DNA from: Variovorax paradoxus
Lineage (GTDB): Bacteria > Pseudomonadota > Gammaproteobacteria > Burkholderiales > Burkholderiaceae_C
NCBI RefSeq assembly: GCF_030815975.1
Contig: NZ_JAUSXL010000002.1
Coordinates: forward strand, 124,001-188,000
DNA: 64,000 nucleotides
Reading direction: 5' to 3'
A program made the translations under genes and the position numbers. Within the stretch, counting starts at the first letter, position 1. The number at the start of each line of letters is the position of its first letter. The notes under the pieces were generated by a model. It searched no databases, was not told the origin of the DNA, and saw only the letters and a program-made list of their open reading frames with translations. Shown here one piece after another: positions 10,957-19,691 of this stretch.

Positions 10957-11277
10957 ATGGCGTGGATCGTTTTGCTGGTGGCGGGCCTGCTCGAAATGGG
11001 CTGGGCCATCGGGCTCAAGTACACCGAAGGATTCACCAGATTCTGGCCTTCGGTCGGCACCGCGATCTCGATGGTGCTCAGCGTGGTGCTGCTGGGCTGG
11101 GCGATGCGCTCGCTGCCCGTGGGCACGGCCTATGCGGTGTGGACCGGCATCGGCGCCGTGGGCACGGTGGTGCTGGGCATCGTGCTGTTCCAGGAGCCGG
11201 CGAACGCGGCGCGGCTGGCCTGCGTGGGCCTGATCGTCGCGGGCATCCTCGGGCTCAAACTCACGAGCCCAGCCTGA
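10957..11277 (+). CDS. gdx: SMR-family guanidinium exporter (SugE/Gdx type)
   Basis: A 106-residue four-helix small multidrug resistance protein. [22 protein letters not shown] is the SugE/Gdx version of helix 1 with the essential Glu13, rather than the EmrE version. [19 protein letters not shown] in helix 3 is also typical. Gdx proteins exchange guanidinium for protons. No guanidine riboswitch was recognised upstream; the gene follows the HPP gene by 18 bp. The next gene, on the other strand, ends 10 bp away. Confidence 0.88.
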   Translation: MAWIVLLVAGLLEMGWAIGLKYTEGFTRFWPSVGTAISMVLSVVLLGWAMRSLPVGTAYAVWTGIGAVGTVVLGIVLFQEPANAARLACVGLIVAGILGLKLTSPA

Positions 11278-11287
11278 AATCCGCGCT

Positions 11288-12274
11288 TCACTCCAGCACG
11301 ACGTTCGCCTTCTTCACCAGCGCCGCATAGCGCGCCGCCTCGCTGCGGAAATAGCTCGCGGCCTGCTCGGGCGAGGTGGGCTTGATGATGTTGCCCTGCT
11401 TGTCCATGGCCTCGCGCACCTCGGCGCTCGTGAAGGCCGCGGCCACGGCGTCGTGCACGCGCTGGACGTCGGCGGCCTGCATCTTCGGCGGGCCGATCAC
11501 CGCGAACCAGCCCTCGACGGCATAGTTGGGCAGGCCCTGCTCCGCGATGGTGGGAATGTCGGGCGCAGCCGGCGAGCGCGCCGGGCCGCACAGGCCGATG
11601 GCGCGCAGCGCGCCACTCTTGAGGTGCGGCTGCACCGCGGGCAGCGCCACCACGCCCATCTCGACCTGGCCCGCGATCATGTCGGTGACCATCGGGCCGG
11701 TGCCCTTGTAGGGAATGTGCCGCGCCTTCACGCCGGCCTCGTCCATGAACATCTCGCCGGCCAGGTGAATGATGGTGCCGTTGCCCGACGAGGCGTAGTT
11801 GTAACCCTCGGGCTTGGCGCGCAACAGCGCCACCAGTTCCTTGACGTTCTTTGCGGGCAGCTTGGGGTTGACCACCAGCACCAGCGGCGTCGCGCCCACC
11901 ACGCTGATCGGCGTCACGTCGTTGATGGCATCGAACGGCATCTTCTTGTACACCGCCGGATTGATCACGTGGTTGTTCGACACCATGCCGAGCGTGAGCC
12001 CGTCGGGCGCGGCCTTGGCCACCACCGAGGTGCCGGTGATACCACCCGCGCCGGGCAAGTTCTCGATCACCACCGGCTGGCCGAAGGCCTTGCCGAGCGC
12101 GACCGAAGCCGCGCGCACGATGGCGTCCACGCCCGAGCCGGCGCTGATCGGCAGGATGAAGCGGATGGGCTTGTCGGAGCCCTGCGCGAGCGCGGGGCAT
12201 GCCGCCACTGCGGCGGCGGAGGCGCCCAAGCCCAGGACGGCGCGGCGGGTCATCGGGAAAAGCATCGTGTGCAT
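11288..12274 (-). CDS. Bug-family solute-binding protein
   Basis: A 328-residue periplasmic binding protein of the tripartite tricarboxylate (TctC/Bug) family. A twin-arginine-like leader (MTRRAVLGLGASAAAVAACPALAQ) may start at residue 8 rather than 1. The mature part has the family hallmarks ENLPGAGGITGTSVVAKAAPDG, YASSGNGTIIHLAGEMF and IPYKGTGPMVTDMIAGQVEM. Bug proteins usually bind carboxylates. No TctA/TctB membrane partners are nearby, as is common in Burkholderiales. It is the last gene of a unit with the CoA-transferase and lyase, so its ligand is probably their acid substrate. Confidence 0.9.
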   Translation of the reverse strand: MHTMLFPMTRRAVLGLGASAAAVAACPALAQGSDKPIRFILPISAGSGVDAIVRAASVALGKAFGQPVVIENLPGAGGITGTSVVAKAAPDGLTLGMVSNNHVINPAVYKKMPFDAINDVTPISVVGATPLVLVVNPKLPAKNVKELVALLRAKPEGYNYASSGNGTIIHLAGEMFMDEAGVKARHIPYKGTGPMVTDMIAGQVEMGVVALPAVQPHLKSGALRAIGLCGPARSPAAPDIPTIAEQGLPNYAVEGWFAVIGPPKMQAADVQRVHDAVAAAFTSAEVREAMDKQGNIIKPTSPEQAASYFRSEAARYAALVKKANVVLE

Positions 12275-12309
12275 GGTCTTGTCTCTCTTTGTGGTTCTGG
12301 AAAAGGCCT

Positions 12310-13515
12310 TCAGGCCACAGCCGATTCGGCCTGCATCGCCGCCACCTGCGCTTCTGCATAGCCGAGCTCGGCCAGCAGCTCGCGCGTGTGCTCGCCGAGT
12401 GTCGGTGGATCGAGGCGCACGCCCAGGCGCTCGCCGTCGAGCGTGATCGGGAACAGGGTCGTCTGCGCCATCTGCCCGGCGCGTTCGCCGTCGGGCAAGC
12501 GGATGTCGGCGAGGCCACCGGTCGCCTTCAGGTGCGGATCTTCATAGAGGTCTTCGGGCCGCGTGATGGGCGCGAAAGGCAGGCCCCGCGCCTCGAAGAT
12601 CGCCGACAGTTCGGCGGCCGGGCGGTCGGCCAGGCGCTTGCGCAGATCGGCCAGCAGCGCGGGCCGCAGGCGGACCCTGTCGTTGTTGGTGCGCAGGGCG
12701 GGATCGGCCTTCAGGTCGTCGAAGCCGAGCGCATCGCAGAACACGGTCCATTGCGCGTCGCTCACCGCGGCCAAAAAGATCTGCTCGCCGTCCTTCACGG
12801 TGAACACGTCGTACAGCGCCCAGGCCGAGATGCGCTCGGGCATCGGGGCCGCGGCCTGGCCCGTGATCGCGTACTGCAGCATGTGCTGGCCGACCAGGAA
12901 CACGTTGTTCTCGAACAGCGCGGACTGCACTTCCTGGCCCTTGCCGGTTTCTGCGCGCTGCATCAGCGCGGCCATCGCGCCGATGGCGCCGAACATGCCG
13001 CCCATGATGTCGTTCACGCTGGTGCCCGCGCGCAGCGGGTCGCCGGGACGGCCCGTCATGTAGGCCAGGCCGCCCATCATCTGCACCACTTCATCGAGCG
13101 CGGTGCGGTGCTCGTAGGGGCCGGGCAGGAAGCCCGTGTGGTTGACGTACACCAGCCGCGGATTGAGCTTGCCGAGCGCGGCGTAGCCGAGGCCGTACTT
13201 GTCCATGGTGCCGGGCCTGAAGTTCTGCGCCACCACGTCGGCGGTGGCGCACAGGCGCAGCGCCGCTTCGAGCCCTTGGGGATGGCGCAGGTCGAGCGCG
13301 ATGCTCTTCTTGTTGCGGTTGAACATCGGGAAGAAGCCGGCCCCCGCGCCCAGCAGGTGCCGCGTGCGGTCGCCGTCGATGGGCTCGACCTTGATGACCT
13401 CCGCGCCCAGGTCGGCCAGCACCATGCCGCAGGTCGGGCCCATGACCATGTGCGTGAACTCGACCACGCGGATGCCGGCGAGCGGCAGGCGTTTTTCTTG
13501 GGCCGCCGCGCTCAT
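12310..13515 (-). CDS. CaiB/BaiF family (class III) CoA-transferase
   Basis: A 401-residue enzyme that moves CoA between carboxylic acids. LAGIRVVEFTHMVMGPTCGMVLADLGAEVIKVEP is the N-terminal family signature. The expected catalytic Asp lies in NDIMGGMFGAIGAMAAL, and DLRHPQGLEAALRL and AQNFRPGTMDKYGLGY are typical. ATG at 13515 overlaps the stop of the lyase gene (ATGA), implying coupled translation. The lyase partner suggests that it activates an acid such as 3-hydroxy-3-methylglutarate, which human SUGCT of this family can use. That substrate is inferred. Confidence 0.9.
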   Translation of the reverse strand: MSAAAQEKRLPLAGIRVVEFTHMVMGPTCGMVLADLGAEVIKVEPIDGDRTRHLLGAGAGFFPMFNRNKKSIALDLRHPQGLEAALRLCATADVVAQNFRPGTMDKYGLGYAALGKLNPRLVYVNHTGFLPGPYEHRTALDEVVQMMGGLAYMTGRPGDPLRAGTSVNDIMGGMFGAIGAMAALMQRAETGKGQEVQSALFENNVFLVGQHMLQYAITGQAAAPMPERISAWALYDVFTVKDGEQIFLAAVSDAQWTVFCDALGFDDLKADPALRTNNDRVRLRPALLADLRKRLADRPAAELSAIFEARGLPFAPITRPEDLYEDPHLKATGGLADIRLPDGERAGQMAQTTLFPITLDGERLGVRLDPPTLGEHTRELLAELGYAEAQVAAMQAESAVA

Positions 13516-14459
13516 GCCGTTGCTCCCGCGGTCGCCGCGAAAGTCTTCGGAAAGCCCGCGCGCCACACCGTGCCCTGCAGCGTTTCGCCTTCGAGCCAGC
13601 CGGCCACGCGCTTGCGAAGCTCGAGCAATTTCGGCAGGTCGACGCCGGTGGCCACGCCCATGCTCTCGAGCATGAAGACGAGGTCTTCGGTGTCGACGTT
13701 GCCGCTGGCGCCGGGCGCGTGCGGGCAGCCGCCGATGCCGGCCAGGCAGGCGTCGAAGCGCGCGATGCCCACTTCCAGCGCGGCATAGGCGTTCGCGAGC
13801 CCGAGGCCGCGCGTGTCGTGGAAATGGCCGCACCAGAGCCGGTCGCCGGCGATGCGCAGCGCACGCTCGAACAGGCTGCGGACCATCGCGGGATCGGCAT
13901 AGCCGACGGTATCCGCCAGGCTCACGCGGTCGGCGCCCGCATCGAGCAGCGCCTGCATCAGCCGCAGCACCTCGTCGGGCGCCACATGGCCCTGGATCGT
14001 GCAGCCGAACGCGGTGCCGACGCCGCCCTCGATCACCGTCTTCGAGCCCGCCGCATCGCGCGCCGCGCGGATGCGGCCGACCTCGGCCACCACCTCGTCG
14101 GGCGCCTTGCGCAGGTTGGCAAGGCTGTGGGCATGGCTGGCCGACAGCGGCACGACCATGAGGTCGGCCCCGCCGTCGATGGCGCGCTCCGCGCCCTTCA
14201 GGTTGGGCACCAGAACCGAGGCGGAAAGCCCGGGCAGCGTCTTCGCGTACGCCAGCAGTTCGGCCGTGTCGGCGAGTTGCGGCAGCAGGCGCGCGGGCAC
14301 GAAGGAGCCGACCTCGATCTCGCGCTGGCCCGCCGCGTGCGCAGCGCGGATCCATTCGAGCTTGTGCGCGGTGGACAGGGTTCTGGCGATGCTCTGGAGG
14401 CCGTCGCGCAGCCCCACTTCGCGGACGACCGCGCGTGGCGGCAGGAAGGCGTGAATCAA
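13512..14459 (-). CDS. Hydroxymethylglutaryl-CoA lyase-type DRE-TIM enzyme
   Basis: A 315-residue TIM-barrel lyase that splits 3-hydroxyacyl-CoAs such as HMG-CoA into acetyl-CoA and acetoacetate. VREVGLRDGLQSI carries the metal Asp and catalytic Arg. CGHFHDTRGLGLANAYAALE supplies the two metal histidines, and AGIGGCPHAPGASGN is the HMG-CoA lyase signature with the active-site Cys. The start appears to be TTG at 14459, because GGAGA lies six bases upstream and the next residues, IHAFLPPRAVVREVG, begin the fold. It is the first gene of a three-gene unit and diverges from a LysR gene. Citramalyl-CoA or a related substrate is possible. Confidence 0.87.
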   Translation of the reverse strand: MIHAFLPPRAVVREVGLRDGLQSIARTLSTAHKLEWIRAAHAAGQREIEVGSFVPARLLPQLADTAELLAYAKTLPGLSASVLVPNLKGAERAIDGGADLMVVPLSASHAHSLANLRKAPDEVVAEVGRIRAARDAAGSKTVIEGGVGTAFGCTIQGHVAPDEVLRLMQALLDAGADRVSLADTVGYADPAMVRSLFERALRIAGDRLWCGHFHDTRGLGLANAYAALEVGIARFDACLAGIGGCPHAPGASGNVDTEDLVFMLESMGVATGVDLPKLLELRKRVAGWLEGETLQGTVWRAGFPKTFAATAGATA

Positions 14460-14524
14460 AACTTGTCTCCGTCGTGAGGGTACGGCGTTGATATTAGAAG
14501 TTCCGGTTCGATCCAGAAGGTATA

Positions 14525-14549
14525 TTTTGGAAGTCCTTTGCTTCCAGAA
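14525..14549. promoter_or_regulatory. Candidate LysR-family operator
   Basis: TTTTGGAAG, seven bases, then CTTCCAGAA form an inverted repeat matching at eight of nine positions, next to the LysR start and 66 bp from the lyase start. Its placement in a 99-bp divergent gap is typical for LysR self-regulation and activation of the divergent operon. Confidence 0.55.
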
Positions 14550-14558
14550 TGGAACACC

Positions 14559-15476
14559 ATGAGAGACCTCGACCTGACCACGCTGCGGCTTTTCGTTTCC
14601 GTCTGCGAAACCCGCAGCATCGCGCGCGCCGGGGAACAGGCCAGCATCGTCGGCTCGGCCATCAGCAAGCGGCTGGCCCAGCTCGAGGACACCGTGGGCA
14701 CGCCGCTGCTGCTGCGCAAGCGCCGCGGCGTGGTGCCCACGCCGGCCGGCGAGACGCTGCTCGAACACGCGCGCGCGATGCTCAGCAGCGCCCACCGCAT
14801 CGAGCGCGACATGGCCGCCTACGCGGGCGGCGCGCGCGGGCATGTGCGCATCCTCGCGTCGGCCTCCGTCATGGCCGAATCGCTGGCCGAGGACGTGGCC
14901 GATTTCCTGAAGAATCCCGCGCACCGCGATATCCGGGTCGACATGGAAGAGCGTGTCAGCCCCGAGATCGTGCGCGGCATCCGCGAGGGCAGCGCCTCCA
15001 TCGGCCTGTGCTGGGATGCCGCCGACCTCGACGGGCTGGAGCGGCGCAGCTACCGCACCGATCACCTGGCCATCGTGGCGCACCCGTCGCACCCGGTGGC
15101 GCGCCATGGCGACGTGCGATTCGAACAGGTGCTCGACCACGAGTTCGTCGGCATGCCCGCATTGAGCGCCGTCCAGCTGATGCTCGCCCGGGAAGCGGCG
15201 GTGGCGGGCAAGCCGCTGGTGTACCGCGTGCTGGTGAGCAACTTCGACGCCGCCCTGCGCGTGGTGCGCGCCGGGCTCGCGATCAGCGTGGTGCCGGCCG
15301 AAGTGGCGCAGCCCTTCACCGACACCTACGGCCTCCGGCTGATGCCGCTCACCGATGCCTGGGCGCGCCGGCGCTTCGCGATCTGCTTTCGCGGCGAGGC
15401 AACGCTGTCGCTGGCGGCGCAGCTGCTGGTGGCGCACCTCGAACGGTGCGCGACGGACCGCCCAGCTGCCGCGTGA
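14559..15476 (+). CDS. LysR family transcriptional regulator
   Basis: A 305-residue LTTR. The N-terminal winged HTH reads LRLFVSVCETRSIARAGEQASIVGSAISKRLAQLEDTVGTPLLLR, and an effector-binding domain follows (HVRILASASVMAESL, VVPAEVAQPF). It is divergent from the lyase/CoA-transferase/Bug unit and very probably controls it in response to a pathway acid or CoA ester. ATG at 14559 starts MRDLDLTTLRLF, the usual LTTR length; an upstream TTG in frame has no ribosome site. Confidence 0.9.
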   Translation: MRDLDLTTLRLFVSVCETRSIARAGEQASIVGSAISKRLAQLEDTVGTPLLLRKRRGVVPTPAGETLLEHARAMLSSAHRIERDMAAYAGGARGHVRILASASVMAESLAEDVADFLKNPAHRDIRVDMEERVSPEIVRGIREGSASIGLCWDAADLDGLERRSYRTDHLAIVAHPSHPVARHGDVRFEQVLDHEFVGMPALSAVQLMLAREAAVAGKPLVYRVLVSNFDAALRVVRAGLAISVVPAEVAQPFTDTYGLRLMPLTDAWARRRFAICFRGEATLSLAAQLLVAHLERCATDRPAAA

Positions 15477-15598
15477 TTCGACCGAAATCAGAAACTATTC
15501 ATTGGCGAAATCAGGATTTTTGTTTCTATTCTTGAAGCCTAGCATTCGAATTGTCCGCGTTGCCGTCCCGCCAACGCCACTTCACCGAAAGACCTCGA

Positions 15599-16498
15599 AT
15601 GTTCCGCAGAACCCTTCTCTCCGCTGCCGCCCTTTCCGCGACCTTGTCCCTCGCCGCTTTTGCAGCCCACGCCGCGGAGCCCCTCAAGCTCGACGTGTAC
15701 AACCCCGGCGCCAAGTCGATGTTCCCGGTGTCGTCCGAACTCGTCACGGGCCAGACCGATGCCGTGCTGATCGACGCGCAGTTCCAGCGCAACGACGCCG
15801 AGGCGCTGGTGCAGAAGATCAAGGCCAGCGGCAAGAAGCTGACCACGGTCTACATCAGCCACAGCGACCCCGACTACTACTTCGGCCTCGACGTGATCCA
15901 GGCTGCGTTCCCCGACGCGAAGATCGTCGCCACGCCGCAGACCGTGGCCGCCATCCAGGCCTCGAAGGACGGCAAGCTCGCGCACTGGGGACCGATCCTG
16001 AAGGACAACGCGCCCAAGGCACTGGTGGTGCCCGAGCCGCTCGCGGGCGACAGCATCACGCTCGAAGGCCGCAAGATCCAGGTCGTCGGCCTCGACGGTC
16101 CCACGCCCGAACGCAGCTTTGCATGGATTCCCTCGCTCAAGGCCGTGGTCGGCGGCATCCCGGTGTCGGCCAACATCCATGTGTGGGTGGCCGATACGCA
16201 AACGCCCGAATCGCGCCGCGACTGGATCAAGACGCTGGGACGCATCGAGGCGCTGCACCCCAAGACCGTGGTGCCCGGCCATTTCGAGCCGAACGCCGAT
16301 GGCACGGCGCCCTACTCGGTGGCCTCGGTGAAGTTCACGCGCAGCTATCTGCAGGCCTTCGAAACCGAAGCCGCCAAGGCCAAGGACTCGGCCGCGCTCA
16401 TCGCCGCCATGAAGAAACGCTACCCGAAGCTGGCACACGACTCGTCGCTCGAACTGAGCGCCAAGGTCATCAAGGGAGAAATGAAGTGGCCGCAGTGA
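15599..16498 (+). CDS. Exported metallo-beta-lactamase-fold protein, degenerate metal site
   Basis: A 299-residue periplasmic protein with a Sec signal peptide (MFRRTLLSAAALSATLSLAAFAAHA). The MBL fold is clear: DVYNPGAKSMFPVSSELVTGQTDAVLIDAQF at the start and VVPGHFEPNADG near the end. The HxHxDH metal motif is replaced by HSDPDYYFGLD, keeping only the first His and the Asp. The usual later His/Asp ligands are also not obvious (VSANIHVWVAD). It may bind one metal differently or act non-hydrolytically. It overlaps the following DsbA-like gene by 13 bp, so the two products probably work together. Confidence 0.82.
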   Translation: MFRRTLLSAAALSATLSLAAFAAHAAEPLKLDVYNPGAKSMFPVSSELVTGQTDAVLIDAQFQRNDAEALVQKIKASGKKLTTVYISHSDPDYYFGLDVIQAAFPDAKIVATPQTVAAIQASKDGKLAHWGPILKDNAPKALVVPEPLAGDSITLEGRKIQVVGLDGPTPERSFAWIPSLKAVVGGIPVSANIHVWVADTQTPESRRDWIKTLGRIEALHPKTVVPGHFEPNADGTAPYSVASVKFTRSYLQAFETEAAKAKDSAALIAAMKKRYPKLAHDSSLELSAKVIKGEMKWPQ

Positions 16499-17214
16499 AA
16501 GACACCACCACGACGCTGCACTACATCTTCGATCCGATGTGCGGCTGGTGCTATGCCGCCGCACCGCTGGTCGATGCGGCGCGCAGCGTGCCGGGCCTGC
16601 AGGTCGAGTTCCACGGCGGCGGCATGATGACCGGCGCCAACCGCCGCGCGATCACGCCGCAGTGGCGCGACTACGTGATGCCGCACGACCGGCGCATCGC
16701 CGAACTCACCGGCCAGCCCTTCGGGGAGGCGTACTTCGAGGGCCTGCTGCGCGACACCGGTGCCGTGATGGACTCCGAGCCGCCGACCACCGCGGCGCTC
16801 GCGGCCGAGGCGCTGCGCGCCGGTGGCGGCCTCGACATGATCCATCGGCTGCAGCGCGCGCACTATGTCGAAGGCCGGCGCGTTGCCGATGCGGAGGTGC
16901 TCGGTGCCGTGGCCATCGAACTCGGTTTCGATGCCGAAGCCTTCGGATCGGCATTCGCGCGCCTGTCCGGCGAGGCGACCTCGGAGCACATTGCCGCGAG
17001 CCGGCAGTTGCTGCAGCGCGCGGGCGGCCAGGGCTTTCCGACCTTCGTGCTGGCGCAGGCCGGCGGCACTGCGAGCCGCATCGACATCGGCCCCTGGCTC
17101 GGACGTGCCGACGAGTGGAAGGCGCAGCTCACCGCGCTCATCGCGCCGCCGCAGCCCGCGACGGCGAGGGACGCCGCCCCCGCCGCGTGCGGCCCGGACG
17201 GCTGCGCAATCTAG
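16486..17214 (+). CDS. DsbA/FrnE-like thioredoxin-fold protein
   Basis: A thioredoxin-fold protein of about 242 residues of the DsbA/FrnE type. FDPMCGWCYAAAPLVDAAR contains a CGWC redox motif near the N-terminus, and GGQGFPTFVLAQAG supplies the cis-Pro loop. A second cysteine pair ends the protein (ACGPDGCAI). No signal peptide is seen, so it should be cytoplasmic unless the start is wrong. GTG at 16486 is favoured because GGGAGA lies eight bases upstream; a GTG at 16495 is the alternative. Its TAG shares the palindrome CTAG with the stop of the convergent esterase gene. Confidence 0.82.
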   Translation: MAAVKDTTTTLHYIFDPMCGWCYAAAPLVDAARSVPGLQVEFHGGGMMTGANRRAITPQWRDYVMPHDRRIAELTGQPFGEAYFEGLLRDTGAVMDSEPPTTAALAAEALRAGGGLDMIHRLQRAHYVEGRRVADAEVLGAVAIELGFDAEAFGSAFARLSGEATSEHIAASRQLLQRAGGQGFPTFVLAQAGGTASRIDIGPWLGRADEWKAQLTALIAPPQPATARDAAPAACGPDGCAI

Positions 17215-18914
17215 GGGCTGGTGCACTGGAAGCTGCCCGCCTGCGAAGCGTCGCCGCTTACATGGCGCGGCCACAGCGGCCACTCGCACAGCGGGCGCGC
17301 ACGCACGACCCTGAACGGCGGCTGCACTTCCTGCTCGGCCAGTTGCAGTGCGCCCGGCGCACGGCCGCGCTCGACCCAATCGGCCAGCGCGCCGAGCATG
17401 TCGACATTGGCCGGCGCCCCGCTGCCCACATGGTCGACGCCGGGCGCGGTGTAGAGGCGCATGAAGCGGTCCACGTTGCCGCGGCCCATGCGTGCGACGA
17501 CCGATTCGTAATAGCGGATGCCTGCAAACGGGCTCTGCGCGTAGTCGGCCATGTGCTCCAGCATCAGCAGCTTGCCGCCGCGCGCGTTGAAGGCGCTCAG
17601 GTCGGGGTTGGTCGAGTCCATCAGCTGCGACACGGTGGCGATGCGCGCCGCAAAGTCTTCGGCACGGTAGTTGCGCACGTCGATCGACGGATTGCGCGCA
17701 TAGAAATACTGCAGCGCCCCGCTGCCGTAGAACCATGCGATGCCGTTGCTTGGCTGCGGCGGCACGGTCGGTGCGGCAGTGCCGGTCCACCACGCGTTCC
17801 AGCCTCCCATCGACGCGAAGGCCGGCGTCGCTTCTCCGCCGATGCCCCAGCCCGGGTATTCGGTGACGCCATGGGCCAGCGGCACGGGCGAGCGCCATGG
17901 CGAACGCAGCGTGCGCACCGCCTGCACCTGTGCATCGTTGAGGCAGTTGTCGCCGCTCGTTCCCGCGGCGCAGCGCAGGCTCGCCGGATCGAAGCGCTGC
18001 AGGCATGCCACCGGGTTCGACACGATGCGATCCGCCGCGCCATCCGCGGCGTCGCACGATGCAAGCACGGCGTTGTGCACCAGCTGCACCTGCGCGGGCC
18101 GCAGCCACCCTTCGCCGAAGGTGGCAATGCCGTTGCGCGTGCCGGCGTGCTGAAGCCCGGTCCAGTTGATGACCGGCACGCGGCTGAAGATACCGTCGAA
18201 GTCTTGCGGATAGCGCTGCGCCATCGTCAATGCCTCGCGCCCGCCTTCGGAGCTGCCCATGAAGTAGAGCTTTTGCGGCGCCTGCCCGTAGGCGCGCTGC
18301 ATCAGCGCCACCGCCACGTCGCGCACCTTCTTGTAGGAGGCATGGGCGAAGTTGGCCAGTGCCTCGTCGTTGAGCGCAAAGGCCTGCGGCGGCTGGCCCG
18401 CGACGTTCTGGTGGCCCGAGTCGGTGCCGTAGGTCACGTAGCCCTGCGCCAGCGGCGTGGGCTGGTCGAAGCGCGCGGCCGGCACCAGCGCGAGGCCGGT
18501 GATCAGCGTGCCGTTGAAACCGCCGCCGCCGTACTGCACGCTGCGCCCATTCCATGCGAGCGGCAGGTTGACCTGGAACAGGATCGGTGGCGCCTTGGCA
18601 TCGAGCGGCGCGATGCGGCCCAGCAGCCGGCAATGCGCGGGCGTGGCCGGCGTGATGCGTGCCGCAGGACTGGGACCACGCTCGGCCACCGCGAGTGCCG
18701 ACGCGGGCACGAGGGTCGCGGAATCGATCGTCGCCGCGCCGCTCGGCAGGCCGATGGCTGCGGGTGCGATCGGCACGCCAGCAAGCGCCGTACAGACCGC
18801 CGCAGGATTGGCGCCGAGGCTCAGGTTCTTCGGGCCGGTGGTGCCGCAAGCGGCGAGCAATGCAGCGGCCGCCAACATGGCGCCCCCGCAAGACATGGTT
18901 TTCGGGAACGCCAT
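17211..18914 (-). CDS. Tannase/feruloyl esterase family lipoprotein
   Basis: A 567-residue exported hydrolase of the tannase and feruloyl esterase family, which cleaves esters of aromatic acids such as gallate or ferulate. A lipoprotein signal ends LAAAALLAAC. LYFMGSSEGGREALTMAQRYPQDFDGI carries the nucleophilic Ser, YTAPGVDHVG the catalytic His, and a disulfide cysteine (CNxxD context) occurs as in the family. It is the last gene of the ABC transporter unit, 72 bp after livF. Release of aromatic acids outside the cell, followed by uptake and demethylation by upstream gene products, is inferred. Confidence 0.87.
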   Translation of the reverse strand: MAFPKTMSCGGAMLAAAALLAACGTTGPKNLSLGANPAAVCTALAGVPIAPAAIGLPSGAATIDSATLVPASALAVAERGPSPAARITPATPAHCRLLGRIAPLDAKAPPILFQVNLPLAWNGRSVQYGGGGFNGTLITGLALVPAARFDQPTPLAQGYVTYGTDSGHQNVAGQPPQAFALNDEALANFAHASYKKVRDVAVALMQRAYGQAPQKLYFMGSSEGGREALTMAQRYPQDFDGIFSRVPVINWTGLQHAGTRNGIATFGEGWLRPAQVQLVHNAVLASCDAADGAADRIVSNPVACLQRFDPASLRCAAGTSGDNCLNDAQVQAVRTLRSPWRSPVPLAHGVTEYPGWGIGGEATPAFASMGGWNAWWTGTAAPTVPPQPSNGIAWFYGSGALQYFYARNPSIDVRNYRAEDFAARIATVSQLMDSTNPDLSAFNARGGKLLMLEHMADYAQSPFAGIRYYESVVARMGRGNVDRFMRLYTAPGVDHVGSGAPANVDMLGALADWVERGRAPGALQLAEQEVQPPFRVVRARPLCEWPLWPRHVSGDASQAGSFQCTSP

Positions 18915-18986
18915 CTGTCTGTCTCCTTGTGGTCTGTTGTCAGGGGCCGATTGCTACACCGGGCGCCGTCCTTCGGGTGGCGTTCA

Positions 18987-19691
18987 TCAGCGCGCCACGC
19001 CCAACAAGCGTTCGAGCACCTGCGGCTGCCCGCGCAATGCCGCCGCGCTGTTGGCATGGACGATGGTGCCGTGATCGAGCACCACCGCATGGTCGGAGAT
19101 CGCAAGGATCGCCTGCGGATGCTGTTCCACGATGATGGCGGCCAACCCTTCGTCCTGCGTGATGCGGCGGATGGCGCGCAGCAGCTCTTCCACGATGATC
19201 GGCGCGAGGCCTTCGAGCGGTTCGTCGAGCAGCAGCAGCTTGGGGTTCAGCACCAGCGCGCGGCCCACCGCCAGCATCTGCTGCTCGCCGCCCGAGAGCT
19301 GCGTGCCGAGGTTGGTCTTGCGCTCGGCCAGGCGCGGGAACATCTCGTAGACGCGCTGCGGGTTCCATTTTCCGGGTCGCTCCACCGCCGCGAGGTTCTC
19401 GTGCACCGTGAGCGACTTGAAGATGTTGCGCTCCTGCGGCACCCAGCCGATGCCGGCCGCGGCGCGCTGGTGCGGCGCGAGCTTGTGCAGGGCCTGGCCG
19501 CCGAGCGCGATGGTTCCGCCATGCTGCCGCGTGGCACCCGCGAGCGTGTTGATCAGCGTGGTCTTGCCGGTGCCGTTGCGGCCCAGCAGCGCCAGCGTCT
19601 GGCCTTCGCCGAGCGCGAACGCCACGTCGTGCAGCACCACGGCCTCGCCGTAGCCGGCGCTCAGGTTCTCGATGCGCAGCAGCTCAGACAT
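18987..19691 (-). CDS. livF: LIV-type ABC transporter ATPase, LivF-like
   Basis: A 234-residue nucleotide-binding subunit of a branched-chain amino acid-type importer (HAAT family). Walker A is LLGRNGTGKTTLI, the signature is LSGGEQQMLAVGRAL, and Walker B is KLLLLDEPLEGLAP with H-loop IIVEQH. GWVPQERNIFKSLTVHENL is typical LivF. MSELLRIENL (19691) is chosen because GGAGAAG lies upstream; an ATG 15 bp earlier is possible. It overlaps livG by eight bases. The symbol reflects family only; context points to an aromatic ligand. Confidence 0.92.
   Translation of the reverse strand: MSELLRIENLSAGYGEAVVLHDVAFALGEGQTLALLGRNGTGKTTLINTLAGATRQHGGTIALGGQALHKLAPHQRAAAGIGWVPQERNIFKSLTVHENLAAVERPGKWNPQRVYEMFPRLAERKTNLGTQLSGGEQQMLAVGRALVLNPKLLLLDEPLEGLAPIIVEELLRAIRRITQDEGLAAIIVEQHPQAILAISDHAVVLDHGTIVHANSAAALRGQPQVLERLLGVAR

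Noticed and set aside
10939..11277. Guanidine riboswitch in front of the Gdx-type gene
   Set aside because: Only 18 bp separate it from the HPP gene; there is no room for a guanidine aptamer and no matching motif was seen.
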